Notes: generated by a model not told the origin, from the letters alone. A stretch of 64,000 nt of DNA from Sesamum alatum (GCA_034509735.1 JACGWO010000007.1:26936046-27000045), one strand, 5' to 3'. Shown: positions 1 through 12,440, numbered from the stretch's first letter. Made by a program: numbers and translations.

Positions 1-310
1 AGATTTAAACATTGAATTAGTACACGAAACTATACCTGAGAATCATCATCATTCAAGTTAATAGATGTGAAGCCAATTTGCTCTGGAACAATATAATATA
101 ATCACAACATGCTACAATAAACAATTACATGACTGTAATTAGAAAGTGCAAAACTTGTTCATTTGATGGTGGAATAGTTGAGTTATTTTCAGCTTGTGAA
201 GGGCCATGTGTACGACCTGGAACCTAAAAAGCTATAAATTGACATAAAAATAGTATTAGAAAAACATTGAATTATGCTTAAACAATTATATTTTTGCATA
301 ACTAAGATTG
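1..310. other. AT-rich flank, unassigned
   Basis: I see no coding potential or recognisable repeat structure here. It lies downstream of the C-terminal end of the minus-strand MULE transposase and may be its 3' non-coding part, but I could not identify a terminal inverted repeat. Confidence 0.4.
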
Positions 311-1756
311 AAGTTACCTTGTAAAACCTTGAATTTGGATGGGGAGGGTTCTAAACCTGCTTTTATTATGCCCTTGCTCCAAGAATATGTCACGTGTGTG
401 AGTGAGACCCCTTCGGAAAATCCCCTCACCATCCCTTTTGTCATTTCCATCCCTCCTTCTCACTTCCTTGGGTCCTCCTTGTCTGATAAGTATGTCTAGG
501 GGATTAACCTTGGCAAGAGGGGATTCTTCATATTCATGCATGCTAGGAATGGGATTTATCATATGGCTGTACCCAGACATGTACACATTATTTTCAAAGA
601 TCCATGTATATAGTTCTCCATATTCAACCTATGATACCCTATTGCTGCAATTGCATGACAACAAGGGTATCCACAAAGCTGGAATATCCCACAGCTGCAG
701 TATCTCTCATTAAGGTACACCACATGATTCTCCATATAATGTTTCATCTTATACTTGACCTCTACAGCCCAACTAGGAAAATAGTGCTTACTCTCACTCC
801 TTTGCTTATCAATTTTTCTGACAATGTTTGGACAAACCACCCCTTGATACCTCTCCATCCCCTCTCTTTTAATTTGTATCCTAGCCATGCATCTCCTCCT
901 TATCCACTCAAACATATCAATAATAACAAGCTCTCTAGCTTCCAAGATGTAGCTATTAAATGATTCTGATACGTTGTTCACAATTACATCACATTTTGTT
1001 TGTAGTGGAAAGAAACACCTTGCCCAATAATGTGATGGAATGTTTTACAACCATTCATATGGAGTGAGTTGATTGGGCCTTTTCGGCCACCCTATTTCAA
1101 TCTGTTTCATGACTCTTAAATGTTGTTTCATATTATATGTAGAAGCAGCCTTCCAAAATAATTTTTTTAGCTCATACCCATAAACTTCACTTTAAAATTG
1201 TTGTACATGTGCCTCAAACAATACCTATGTTCAGCATGTGGAGCAAGTGTGTTAACTGCATCAATTAACCCCTTATGCCTGTCAGATATGAATGCCCATC
1301 CCCTCTCATCGGCAACCCCAATATCCCTCAGCAATAGGTTTAAAAAACGACTCCCAACTATCTGCCTTTTTAGCCTCAACAAATGCAAATGCCTTTGGAT
1401 ATATGTTATCATTTTCATTCCTTCCCGCAGCTGATAACAATTGACCCTTAGACACCTCTTTCAAAAAGCACCCATCCAGCCCAATTATAGGTCTGCATCC
1501 GTTCAAAAAAACCCTCCCTTAACCCTGAAAAACACACATACATTCTTTACAATACAGGGGGACTCAAAGCCCTATCAACCTTCAAGACAAGGGTGCTAGT
1601 GGGATTGTATTTTGCAACTGTGGCACAATAATCATAGAGTCTATGATATTGTTCTTTTATGTTCCCCCTCACCAGCTCTAATGCATGTATTTTTGCCCTA
1701 TACACCTTGTCGGGTAAAATGGAAACCAAGTTATAGAAAATAGGCACCATTAACAC
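311..1756 (-). pseudogene. MULE (MuDR-type) transposase pseudogene
   Basis: Several minus-strand frames together show a MULE transposase in the correct order. At 1547-1756 is the N-terminal MuDR-like part (KEQYHRLYDYC). At 1306-1506 the MULE core starts with IGLDGCFLK and continues through a block with a WESFF-like motif. At 1167-1360 is the second core block (ADERGWAFISDRHKGL, then HRYCLRHMYNNF). At 559-981 is the SWIM zinc finger (CSC...CCH, residues ~97-110 of that frame). At 314-586 is the C-terminal tail with a zinc-knuckle-like motif. The frame changes between blocks show at least three frameshifts or stops. In the terminal knuckle the expected CX2CX4HX4C cysteines read R, F and F while the histidine is kept. 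The family enzyme cuts and pastes MULE DNA in the nucleus; this copy cannot be functional. Confidence 0.85.
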
Positions 1757-2648
1757 ATATATAAATTAGTAAAGGGACCCCAACACAAAACCCCATATAT
1801 ATTAATAAAATTGAATCGTAATAAAAAAGAACCGCTAAAATCAAAATTTTGTCCTCATTTGTAGAACACTGATTAAAGGAGTGGGGGGCCAATTTCTTTA
1901 CAAAATCTGCCAAAATCCCCCATTTTTACCCGTTCAAAAAACTCTAATTTGTTCGAAGAAGAATATTTTTGTTTTATTCAGTCTATGTCGTTTTAATTAT
2001 TGAAGCATTTGGGAGCTTATTCTTGTTTTCCTCATCTTTATTTGTTTGAGGAATGGACATATTGGTTTTTGGTATATATGCATATTCAACTAGCTATTTC
2101 CAAGAAGGATTACAAAAGGTTCAGGCTTGTGGGGGACCATCTTTTTCTTTCTGTAAAAAATGACTTCGCAAACACTACAAATATAAACAATATGAAGAAT
2201 ACCTACCTTTAGTGCCAATTTTAAGTTTCAGACTCGCAGGTTTGTTGCTTCCTTCGTCTTCTTCATTTTCTTTTTTTCCTTGCAAATCACTTGAAAATAC
2301 ACCGTGGGTTTTCTCTCAATGATGCAAACAAACCTTTCCCTCTATTTCTGTAGTGAAAATCAAAATCTATCTTCCAAACTTTCCCCTAAATCAAATCCAA
2401 GAACCCTAGAAAATTTTTCACCCTTTCTTCTCTTATTTTTTGCTCACTTTCTCTCTCTTCAATTTACCATATGTCAAATACATAGATAAAATGCACTCAA
2501 TTTACTGAAGGGTGTAACGGGAAGTTCACTAATTTTTCTGACGCCGTTAGTTGTAAAAGTCAAAAGGGGAGAGTGTGTAGACTTTTATAAAACATGCGTA
2601 CCATTTAGCTTATTTTCATATCACAGGGGGGGGTGCATTTTACTCTAA
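311..2648 (-). mobile_element. Mutator-like element (MULE), degenerate
   Basis: The right boundary is a MULE-type terminus. Read on the minus strand it begins near AGAGTAAAATGCACCCC and runs into a C tract, a TIR style common in plant MULEs. About 0.9 kb of non-coding leader follows, then the transposase remnant at 311-1756. The left end is not defined, so the 311 boundary is simply where coding similarity stops. The 5' ~1 kb of this element (1661-2648) is re-used in every unit of the adjacent tandem array. It is inactive, judging from the stops and frameshifts in the transposase. Confidence 0.7.
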
Positions 2649-2787
2649 ATTTAATTTAGCTATACCATCAATTTCACATGAATACTCATCCTTCAACAAA
2701 TTTTTGAAATTAAGACTTTATTATTTACATGGGCATGTAACTTCCATTCACGACTCATTACTATTCAATATATTAAAATAAGAGGAG

Positions 2788-2840
<53 letters not shown>

Positions 2841-3480
2841 CTTTCCCACATAGCAAACCTTATATCCAAAAAGAAAAAAGAAAAAGAAACATTGTGAAGT
2901 CCAATTTTTTTCTAAAAGTTTTATTTTAAAAATCGAAGAAAAAAAAGAGATTGTATTTAAACTTCAAATATTGAGCACTTACCTTTTTAAGTTAGTACTT
3001 ATTATAAAATTTATATTTAAAATAAAATATTTAAACAAGATAAGAAGAGGCACAAATGTATATCTAAAAAATAAAAGAGAAGCAAAAAGAAAGAAATAAA
3101 GACCTGCCATTGTTGATGCACTCTTGGAGTTACTTGTTGTGATGCTGGTGGCGGCGGAAGTGGTGCCAACACATTAAAATTAAGTAGCTCCAAAAAGATC
3201 ACACTATTGACCATCCAACACCAGTAAACGTAGTCTTTCCAATATTAATTCTATTTACAAGATCAAAGTCAATATATGTTAGAGATCATACAAAACTATA
3301 AAACACTAAATAAAAATCTACATTGTTTCCATTATTTTAGTTGTGCGCCATTGTTTCTTGTGCGCATAAAGTATTGTGTGGAGTATGTGCCTATGAGAGA
3401 GACTGGGTAAATAGAGAATGAAGACAAAGGCAAGAGTGTGAGCAAACAATTGATAGGTAATTATGTATGCGAGTGTTTAT
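1661..3480 (-). repeat. Array unit 1
   Basis: The unit is 1820 bp. MULE segment 1661-2648, family D segment 2649-3480. The poly-G tract before TGCATTTT is 8 nt, and the (GA)n tract spans about 2790-2833. It shares the reading CCCTAGAAAATTT near 2403 with unit 2, against CCGTAAAAAAATTT in units 3 and 4. This unit is continuous on its left with the MULE transposase, so it is the likely founder. Confidence 0.85.
2649..3480 (-). repeat. Family D copy D1 (gene-like repeat)
   Basis: This is the minus-strand family D fragment of array unit 1; D2-D4 (4473-5289, 6287-7162, 8161-8978) are its tandem sisters. In minus orientation it holds: a degenerate ATG-starting segment near 3340-3355 just after an ACTCCACACAATACTTT-like leader; an intron-like spacer; a second segment at about 3107-3214 encoding VIFLELLNFNV, a proline-rich stretch and SQQV, ending in WQ before GTCTTT (a possible splice donor); the (CT)n tract; and a third segment near 2700-2760 with the WKLHAHVNNK motif. 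I do not recognise the protein. The segments are conserved in spacing between copies but carry no long open frame. Confidence 0.6.
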
Positions 3481-4611
3481 GTTCCCCCTCACCAGCTCTA
3501 ATGCATGTATTTTTGCCCTATACACCTTGTCGGGTAAAATGAAAATCGAGTTATAGAAAATAGGCACCATTAACACATATATAAATTAGTAAAGGGACCC
3601 CAACACAAAACCCCATATATATTAATAAAATTGAATCGTAATAAAAAAGAACCGCTAAAATCAAAATTTTGTCCCCATTTGTACAACACTAATTAAAGGA
3701 GTGGGGGGCCAATTTCTTTACAAAATCTACCAAAACCCGTCATTTTTACCCGTTCAGAAAACCCTAATTTGTTCAAAGAAGAATATTTCTGTTTTATTCA
3801 AGTCTATGTCGTTTTAATTATTGAAGCATTTGGGCTCTCATTCTTGTTTCCGTCATCTTTATTTGTTTGAGGAATGGACATATTGGTTTTTGGTATATAT
3901 GCACATTTAGCTAGCTATTTCCAAGAAGGATTACAAGAGGTTCAGGCTTGTGGGGTACCATCTTTTTCTTTTTGTAAAAAATGACTTCGCAAACACTACA
4001 AATATAAACAATATGAAGAATACCCGCCTTTTGTGCGATTTTAAGTTTCAGATTCGCAGGTTTGTTGTTTCCTTCGTCTTCTTCATTTTCTTTTTTTCCT
4101 TGCAAATCACTTCAAAAAATACACCGTGGGTTTTCTCTCAATGATGCAAACAAACATTTTCCTCTATTTCTGTAGTGAAAATCAAAATCTATCTTCCAAA
4201 CTTTCCCCTAAATCAAATCCAAGAACCCTAGAAAATTTTTCACCCTTTCTTCTCTTATTTTTTGCTCACTTTCTCTCTCTTCAATTTACCATATGTCAAA
4301 TACATAGATAAAATGCACTCAATTTACTGAAGGGTTGTAACGGGAAGTTCACTAATTTTTCTGACGCCGTTAGTTGTAAAAGTCAAAAGGGGAGAGTGTG
4401 TAGACTTTTATAAAAACATGCGTACCATTTAGCTTATTTTCATATCACAGGGGGGGGTGCATTTTACTCTAAATTTAATTTAGCTATACCATCAATTTCA
4501 CATGAATACTCATCCTTCAACAAATTTTTGAAATTAAGACTTTATTATTTACATGGGCATGTAACTTCCATTCACGACTCATTACTATTCAATATATTAA
4601 AATAAGAGGAG

Positions 4612-4646
<35 letters not shown>

Positions 4647-5289
4647 CTTTCCCACATAGCAAACCTTATATCCAAAAAGAAAAAAGAAAAAGAAACATTG
4701 TGAAGTCCAATTTTTTTCTAAAAGTTTTATTTTAAAAATCGAAGAAAAAAAAAGAGATTGTATTTAAACTTCAAATATTGAGCACTTACCTTTTTAAGTT
4801 AGTACTTATTATAAAATTTATATTTAAAATAAAATATTTAAACAAGATAAGAAGAGACACAAATGTATATCTAAAAAAATAAAACAGCAGCAAAAAGAAA
4901 GAAATAAAGACCTGCCATTGTTGATGCACTCTTGGAGTTACTTGTTGTGATGCTGGTGGCGGCGGAAGTGGTGCCGGCACATTAAAATTAAGTAGCTCCA
5001 AAAAGATCACACTATTGACCATCCAACACCAGTAAACGTATTCTTTCCCAATATTAATTCTATTTACAAGATCGAAGTCAATATATGTTAGAGATCATAC
5101 AAAACTATAAAACACTAAATAAAAATCTACATTGTTTCCATTATTTTAGTTGTGCGCCATTGTTTCTTGTGCGCATAAAGTATTGTGTGGAGTATGTGCC
5201 TATGAGAGAGACTGGGTAAATAGAGAATGAAGACAAAGGCAAGAGCGTGAGCAAACAATTGATAGGTAATTATGTATGCGAGTGTATAT
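3481..5289 (-). repeat. Array unit 2
   Basis: The unit is 1809 bp. MULE segment 3481-4472, family D segment 4473-5289. It has 8 G in the poly-G tract and a short (GA)n at about 4614-4643. It groups with unit 1 in the MULE part. Its family D part carries an open minus-strand stretch (4786-5022) that includes the conserved segment with the PAPLPPPPASQQV motif. Confidence 0.85.
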
Positions 5290-6424
5290 GTTCCCCCTCA
5301 CCAGCTCTAATGCATGTATTTTTGCCCTATACACCTTGTCGGGTAAAATGAAAACCGAGTTATAGAAAATAGGCACCATTAACACATATATAAATTAGTA
5401 AAGGGACCCCAACACAAAACCCCATATATATTAATAAAATTGAATCGTAATAAAAAAGAACCGCTAAATTCAAAATTTTGTCCCCATTTGTACAACACTA
5501 ATTAAAGGAGTGGGGGGCCAATTTCTTTACAAAATCTACCAAAACCCGTCATTTTTACCCGTTCAGAAAACCCTAATTTGTTCAAAGAAGAATATTTCTA
5601 TTTTATTCAAGTCTATGTCGTTTTAATTATTGAAGCATTTGGGTTCTCATTCTTGTTTCCGTCATCTTTATTTGTTTGAGGAATGGACATATTGGTTTTC
5701 GGTATATATGCACATTTAACTAGCTATTTCCAAGAAGGATTACAAAAGGTTCAGGCTTGTGGGCCACCATCTTTTTCTTTTTGTAAAAAATGACTTCGCA
5801 AACACTACAAATATAAACAATATGAAGAATACCCGCCTTTTGTGCGATTTTAAGTTTCAGATTCGCAGGTTTGTTGTTTCCTTCGTCTTCTTCATTTTCT
5901 TTTTTTCCTTGCAAATCACTTCAAAAAATACACCGTGGGTTTTCTCTCAACGATGCAAACAAACATTTCCCTCTATTTCTGTAGTGAAAATCAAAATCTA
6001 TCTTCCAAACTTTCCCCTAAATCAAATCCAAGAACCGTAAAAAAATTTTCACCCTTTCTTCTCTCATTTTTTTCTCACTTTCTCTCTCTTCAATTTACCA
6101 TATGTCAAATACATAGATAAAATGCACTCAATTTACTGAAGGGTGTAACGGGAAGTTCACTAATTTTTCTGACGCCGTTAGTTGTAAAAGTCAAAAGGGG
6201 AGAGTGTGTAGACTTTTATAAAACATGCGTACCATTTAGCTTATTTTCATATCACAGGGGGGGGGGGGGTTGCATTTTACTCTAAATTTAATTTAGCTAT
6301 ACCATCAATTTCACATGAATACTCATCCTTCAACAAATTTTTGAAATTAAGATTTTATTATTTACATGGGCATGTAACTTCCATTCACGAATCATTACTA
6401 TTGAATATATTAAAATAAGAGGAG

Positions 6425-6519
<95 letters not shown>

Positions 6520-7162
6520 CTTTCCCACATAGCAAACCTTATATCCAAAAAGAAAAAAAAGAAAAAGAAACATTGTGAAGTCCAATTTTTTTCTAAAAGT
6601 TTTATTTTAAAAATCGAAGAAAAAAAAGAGATTGTATTTAAACTTCAAATATTGAGCACTTACCTTTTTAAGTTAGTACTTATTATAAAATTTATATTTA
6701 AAATAAAATATTTAAACAAGATAAGAAGAGACACAAATGTATATCTAAAAAAATAAAAGAGCAGCAAAAAGAAAGAAATAAAGACCTGCCATTGTTGATG
6801 CACTCTTGGAGTTACTTGTTGTGATGCTGGTGGCGGCGGAAGTGGTGCCGGCACATTAAAATTAAGTAGCTCCAAAAAGATTACACTATTGACCATCCAA
6901 CACCAGTAAACGTAGTCTTTCCCAATATTAATTCTATTTACAAGATCAAAGTCAATATATGTTAGAGATCATACAAAACTATAAAACACTAAATAAAAAT
7001 CTACATTGTTTCCATTATTTTAGTTGTGCGCCATTGTTTCTTGTGCGCATAAAGTATTGTGTGGAGTATGTGCCTATGAGAGAGACTGGTAAATAGAGAA
7101 TGAAGACAAAGGCAAGAGCGTGAGCAAACAATTGATAGGTAATTATGTATGCGAGTGTATAT
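5290..7162 (-). repeat. Array unit 3
   Basis: The unit is 1873 bp, the longest, because its (GA)n tract at about 6427-6511 is expanded to roughly 42 dinucleotides. The poly-G tract is 13 nt. MULE segment 5290-6286, family D segment 6287-7162. It shares diagnostic variants with unit 4 near 6030-6070. Confidence 0.85.
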
Positions 7163-8301
7163 GTTCCCCTCACCAGCTCTAATGCATGTATTTTTGCCCT
7201 ATACACCTTGTCGGGTAAAATGAAAACCGAGTTATAGAAAATAGGCACCATTAACACATATATAAATTAGTAAAGGGACCCCAACACAAAACCCCATATA
7301 TATTAATAAAATTGAATCGTAATAAAAAAGAACCGCTAAATTCAAAATTTTGTCCCCATTTGTACAACACTAATTAAAGGAGTGGGGGCCAATTTCTTTA
7401 CAAAATCTACCAAAACCCGTCATTTTTATCCGTTCAGAAAACCCTAATTTGTTCAAAGAAGAATATTTCTGTTTTATTCAAGTCTATGTCGTTTTAATTA
7501 TTGAAGCATTTGGGTTCTCATTCTTGTTTCCGTCATCTTTATTTGTTTGAGGAATGGACATATTGGTTTTTGGTATATATGCACATTTAGCTAGCTATTT
7601 CCAAGAAGGATTACAAAAGGTTCAGGCTTGTGGGGCACCATCTTTTTCTTTTTTGTAAAAAAATGACTTCGCAAACACTACAAATATAAACAATATGAAG
7701 AATACCCGCCTTTTGTGCGATTTTAAGTTTCAGATTCGCAGGTTTGTTGTTTCCTTCGTCTTCTTCATTTTCTTTTTTTCCTTGCAAATCACTTCAAAAA
7801 ATACACTGTGGGTTTTCTCTCAACGATGCAAACAAACCTTTCCCTCTATTTCTGTAGTGAAAATCAAAATCTATCTTCCAAACTTTCCCCTAAATCAAAT
7901 CCAAGAACCGTAAAAAAATTTTCACCCTTTCTTCTCTCATTTTTTTCTCACTTTCTCTCTCTTCAATTTACCATATGTCAAATACATAGATAAAATGTAC
8001 TCAATTTACTGAAGGGTGTAACGGGAAGTTCACTAATTTTTCTGACGCCGTTAGTTGTAAAAGTCAAAAGGGGAGAGTGTGTAGACTTTTATAAAAACAT
8101 GCGTACCATTTAGCTTATTTTCATATCACAGGGGGGGGGGGGGGTGCATTTTACTCTAAATTTAATTTAGCTATACCATCAATTTCACATGAATACTCAT
8201 CCTTCAACAAATTTTTGAAATTAAGATTTTATTATTTACATGGGCATGTAACTTCCATTCACGAATCATTACTATTCAATATATTAAAATAAGAGGAGAA
8301 T

Positions 8302-8335
<34 letters not shown>

Positions 8336-8978
8336 CTTTCCCACATAGCAAACCTTATATCCAAAAAGAAAAAAAGAAAAAGAAACATTGTGAAGTCCAA
8401 TTTTTTTCTAAAAGTTTTATTTTAAAAATCGAAGAAAAAAAAGAGATTGTATTTAAACTTCAAATATTGAGCACTTACCTTTTTAAGTTAGTACTTATTA
8501 TAAAATTTATATTTAAAATAAAATATTTAAACAAGATAAGAAGAGACACAAATGTATATCTAAAAAAATAAAAGAGAAGCAAAAAGAAAGAAATAAAGAC
8601 CTGCCCTTGTTGATGCACTCTTGGAGTTACTTGTTGTGATGCTGGTGGCGCGGGAAGTGGTGCCGACACATTAAAATTAAGTAGCTCCAAAAAGATCACA
8701 CTATTGACCATCCAACACCAGTAAACGTAGTCTTTCCCAATATTAATTCTATTTACAAGATCGAAGTCAATATATGTTAGAGATCATACAAAACTATAAA
8801 ACACTAAATAAAAATCTACATTGTTTCCATTATTTTAGTTGTGCGCCATTGTTTCTTGTGCGCATAAAGTATTGTGTGGAGTATGTGCCTATGAGAGAGA
8901 CTGGGTAAATAGAGAATGAAGACAAAGGCAAGAGCGTGAGCAAACAATTGATAGGTAATTATGTATGTGAGTGTTTAT
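7163..8978 (-). repeat. Array unit 4
   Basis: The unit is 1816 bp. MULE segment 7163-8160, family D segment 8161-8978. The poly-G tract is 14 nt and the (GA)n tract is short (about 8301-8326). A C is lost at the start motif (GTTCCCCTC). Its variants group it with unit 3, although its (GA)n is as short as that of unit 2. Confidence 0.85.
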
Positions 8979-9440
8979 GTTCCCCCTCACCAGCTCTAAT
9001 GCATGTATTTTTTGCCCTATACACCTTGTCGGGTAAAATGGAAACCAAGTTATAGAAATAGGCACCATTAACACATATATAAATTAGTAAAGGACCCCAA
9101 CACAAAACCCCATATATATTAATAAAAATTGAATCGTAATAAAAAAGAACCGCTAAAATCAAAATTTTGTCCCCATTTGTACAACACTAATTAAAGGAGT
9201 GGGGGGCCAATTTCTTTACAAAGTCTACCAAAACCCCTCATTTTTACCCGTTCAGAAAACTCTAATTTGTTCAAAGAAGAATATTTTTGTTTTATTCAAG
9301 TCTATGTCGTTTTAATTATTGAAGCATTTGGGCTCTCATTTTTTCAAACCCAAGAACCTTAGAAATTTTTTCACCCTTTCTTCTCTCATTTTTTGCTCAC
9401 TTTCTCTCTCTTCAATTTCACTTAAGGGTATAACGGAAAG
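8979..9440 (-). repeat. Array unit 5, partial with internal deletion
   Basis: Only the MULE half is present. It runs as in the other units to about 9341, then jumps to the equivalent of the segment that lies ~0.5 kb further on (near 9345-9440). It ends at a direct join with copy A of the LTR-element segment at about 9453. No family D follows. Confidence 0.75.
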
Positions 9441-10232
9441 TTCACTAATTTTTCATTAGTATTCAATATTTTAGTAATATAAATGACAAATATTTGTAAA
9501 ACTAAATATGAGATACGCTAATTACAATAAAATTTATTTATTTTTTGGAAGAATTATTATTATCAAAAGACAATTGCAAATATTCAGCAAAAATAATATC
9601 CTTTTAACGCATGTGGACGAAATGGTCTTTAACCAACTAAGATTTTTTAGGAAGTGCTTTTTTCTCAAACACTAGCGAATTAAGCTTTTATCTGCTTTTC
9701 ACTTTTTTTTTTACAAACACTACCCACTTTTGATTCTGTTATAACTTTCGACTTTCTCTACGAAAATCACTTCTCTAAAAGTAGAAGTTTTCGCAAACAC
9801 TCCCTCAATCATTTTTCTAAAAGCCCAAAATAAAGGAGTGCCCCACCTGCTAGCCCAATAGACCCAACCTGCTGGCCCAAGCAAAAATAAAAGGTATTAG
9901 TGTGGCAGGCTTATAAAACAAAGCCCAATGCGCAAGCTCACACGATGGACAGCGGGACGACACATCATATGGATTCTACACGACATAGGCCATGTAACCA
10001 TAAAAGATCTCCAACTAACCTTTCTATATCAGCGGAACCAGCCGAATCAATAGCTACTAACCACATCTCATCTTTTTCCGGGTTGATTGGGCAGTGGTTG
10101 TTCAAACAATCACAACTCTTCAAAGATAAGTCAAAATCAGGTTTGGATGCTCTTGTTAGTTAGCTAACATCCGTAGGTTTCTATTGATATGCAGGTCACC
10201 CTAACTAACTCCCAGATTTCGCCCTAAGTCCC

Positions 10233-10242
10233 TCTATAAATA
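10233..10242 (+). promoter_or_regulatory. TATA box of LTR-like segment, copy A
   Basis: CTATAAATAG lies ~30 bp upstream of a pyrimidine-rich leader and is conserved in copy B at 34211-34220. Position and context suit an LTR U3/R promoter. There is no direct evidence of transcription. Confidence 0.45.
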
Positions 10243-11030
10243 GAGATGATGTTGCAGTAAAAATGGTAACTCAAGTCACTCATATTTAACACACTTGTCA
10301 CTCTTGCAAAATAGCAAGGATACTCATTTGTTGCTCTTTTTCAGCACTCTACCAACTCATTCTAGCTTATATTTCCATCACTCCAAATAACTCATTTCAC
10401 CATTGTCTCTCGTTATTTCAAGTTTTCTTGTTTATTTCTCAGTAATTTAGGTACTGATTTAACATCGAAGTGTTAACCCTTGTTTTGTAGGTTAGTCCTC
10501 AGGTGATCATAGAATTTTCGAAGATCCTTCAACGATTGTGGTGCTACTGGACTCCAGTACACATGAAATATATATTGAGATAAAAATATTTGAAATAGTG
10601 TATATTAATTTCTATTTCCTAGTTAAATTTTATTAAAACTCTTTGATTGTAAACCTATAAATGTTTGAGTTAAACTCATTATTCAACACTCTTGATCATT
10701 GAATAAGTATTTTTTATATAAATCTTTAGTTTTCTTATAATTAGTTTAGGTTAGAGTAGTTGTCCTACATAAACTTTTTTTAGATGCCAACATTGTTACC
10801 ACGCCTCATCAACATAAAGAGATTCATACACTCGACTATAGATGCTAATCCACTATTATCAACGAAGTAACTAAGAAGAGTAAGAATGAGGAAGTCTACG
10901 TTGAATGTCAAGACATGAACCACTTATAAGATGATATATAACATCCTTACTTGTTGTATCAAAATCACAATATACCATGAATTTTCGCCAATGAGCAAAG
11001 TACCGAGAACGGAAATGGCTCTGGTGGATA

Positions 11031-11318
11031 TCTATACTATTATCTATACTATTATAAACCTTTTGGGGTACCAACTTTTGAATGCCCAAATTTACCCTTC
11101 AATTCTTTTATTTCCTTAAAAAAACTATTGTTCAGTAAAGTAATTTTATTGTGTTTTCCTCTCAACCCACTACTCCACGTTTCTCTCACCTCACTCCATG
11201 TTTCTTTCTTCTTACTAACTTATTTTTTCTCATTCCTTCATTAATTTGTTTTCTCTTTTCATCTCACACCACAGTTTTTTTTTATATGCTCAAGGGGACC
11301 GCATGCAACGACAACTAG
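11031..11318 (+). mobile_element. Short Helitron-like insertion
   Basis: It starts TCTATACTATTA (duplicated at once as a second TCTATACTATTA) and ends CTAG, with host A immediately before and host T immediately after, the A|T target rule of Helitrons. Copy B is an empty site: host GTGGATA in A joins TTTGATAAATT after the insertion, matching GTGGATATTTTATAAACT at about 35054 in B. The 288 bp element is non-coding. Only a weak 3' stem (ATGC...GCAT at 11286-11304) is visible, so it is classed on ends, target site and the empty-site comparison. No target duplication is present, as expected for Helitrons. Confidence 0.7.
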
Positions 11319-12230
11319 TTTGATAAATTAGAACACAATTTAGTTAAAAAAATTTAGAGAAATAGATTTACGTGCAAAAAAAAAGTTTTCATCTCAGAAC
11401 AAATTGGTGGTTTGTTATAAAAATAAGTTTCGTATTCAACTTGACACCAGTAATGTTCATTATCTCCACATAATTTACTTTTGACAAAATAAAAATTATA
11501 AATTATACCAATTAAAATAATCTTCCAACTTAACTACCCAATTCAAAAAGTAATTTTCATTAGGATTTTAAAAATACATAAAAAGAATTGGACCAGAAAA
11601 CTTGTAAGACAATGGATTCCTAGTTTGTGGATAAAGAAGGTTATTTTTTTAATTATTATTTATTTATTTGAATTAATATAATATATAAGAACAAAAAATA
11701 CCTATGCAAACTATTAAAAAAACGAGGAAGAGAAAATTAAATCAGTTCTCAAGTTAAAATCGAAATAAAAAAAAAATAATTCTTTTTAGAATCAATAATA
11801 ATATTAGTGACGGGAATAGAAAATATAACATTAGAGGGTATTTGACAGTAGTTAAAATTAAAGAAGACTCGCCAATCACCCTGATCTGATTGTCCCCATT
11901 AAATTATTGATCCGTCCTCAATTAAGAAATGACAATCACTCAACAATAATTAATTCGGCAACCTGAGTTATTATAAATGTACAATGGTTAAGGTTGAGGT
12001 CTATGAATAAATTAGACGTCATGTGTTTGAGTCCTAATGAATGTGTGGTTATTTCTTTTATTTTATATGAATTTATTGTAATTTATTTTAAAGGATAATT
12101 ACACCTCATTTCCCTGAGATTTGGTATAATTACACATAGATCCTCTGTAATTTAAAAAATTACATCTAGTACCTTAAAGTTTGCTTCTGTCTAACATATA
12201 GGTCCCTGTAATGTATAGGTTTGCTTTTGT

Positions 12231-12440
12231 GCTTCATGTATTTTTGTGGCATCACTCATAATGTATTGATTTAGACCGATATAGTTTATTGTTATAGTGC
12301 TCGTTTGTTTACTTGCTCAATTTATACCCCAAGAGGTTGATTGTAAGAGAATAATTGAGACTTGAGTAACAAAATTCTATTATTTTCTTTTTGTTTTCAT
12401 CAATTGCCTTCTAAAACTACTTTTACAAATTAATAGTCAT
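12231..12440. other. AT-rich spacer
   Basis: This is the transition between copy A and the fold-back remnant. I see no recognisable feature beyond homopolymer-rich DNA. Confidence 0.4.

Larger units (their letters stand above)
1661..9440 (-). repeat. Tandem array of ~1.8 kb chimeric units (MULE end + family D)
   Basis: The motif GTTCCCCCTCACCAGCTC recurs at 1661, 3481, 5290, 7163 (one C shorter) and 8979, giving spacings of 1820, 1809, 1873 and 1816 bp. Each unit contains, left to right, ~0.98 kb of MULE 5' end ending at a poly-G/TGCATTTTACTC terminus, then ~0.83 kb of family D in minus orientation. Copies are nearly identical over long stretches. Length differences come mainly from a (GA)n tract and a poly-G tract. 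The fifth unit keeps only MULE sequence and has an internal deletion near 9340. In the first unit the MULE runs on leftward into transposase; in the others the same point joins family D promoter sequence, which marks the fusion breakpoint. Confidence 0.9.
9453..12230 (+). repeat. Copy A of a non-autonomous LTR-element segment
   Basis: It is collinear with copy B at 33433-36345 over about 2.5 kb with many point differences. From left to right: the right part of an inverted-repeat MITE ending CAAACACTC at 9802; an LTR-like stretch with TATA box CTATAAATAG at 10233-10242 and a T/C-rich leader; an LTR-like end near 10770 (GTTGTCCTACA); gag-like remnants (about 10790-11030); then AT-rich sequence and the left part of a second MITE (from about 12088). 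Relative to B it lacks ~60 bp containing the primer-binding-site region at about 10771 and carries a Helitron-like insertion at 11031-11318. No reverse transcriptase or integrase is present. Confidence 0.6.

Noticed and set aside
6330..6585. Leu/Ser-repeat frames
   Set aside because: Translations of the (GA)n microsatellite.
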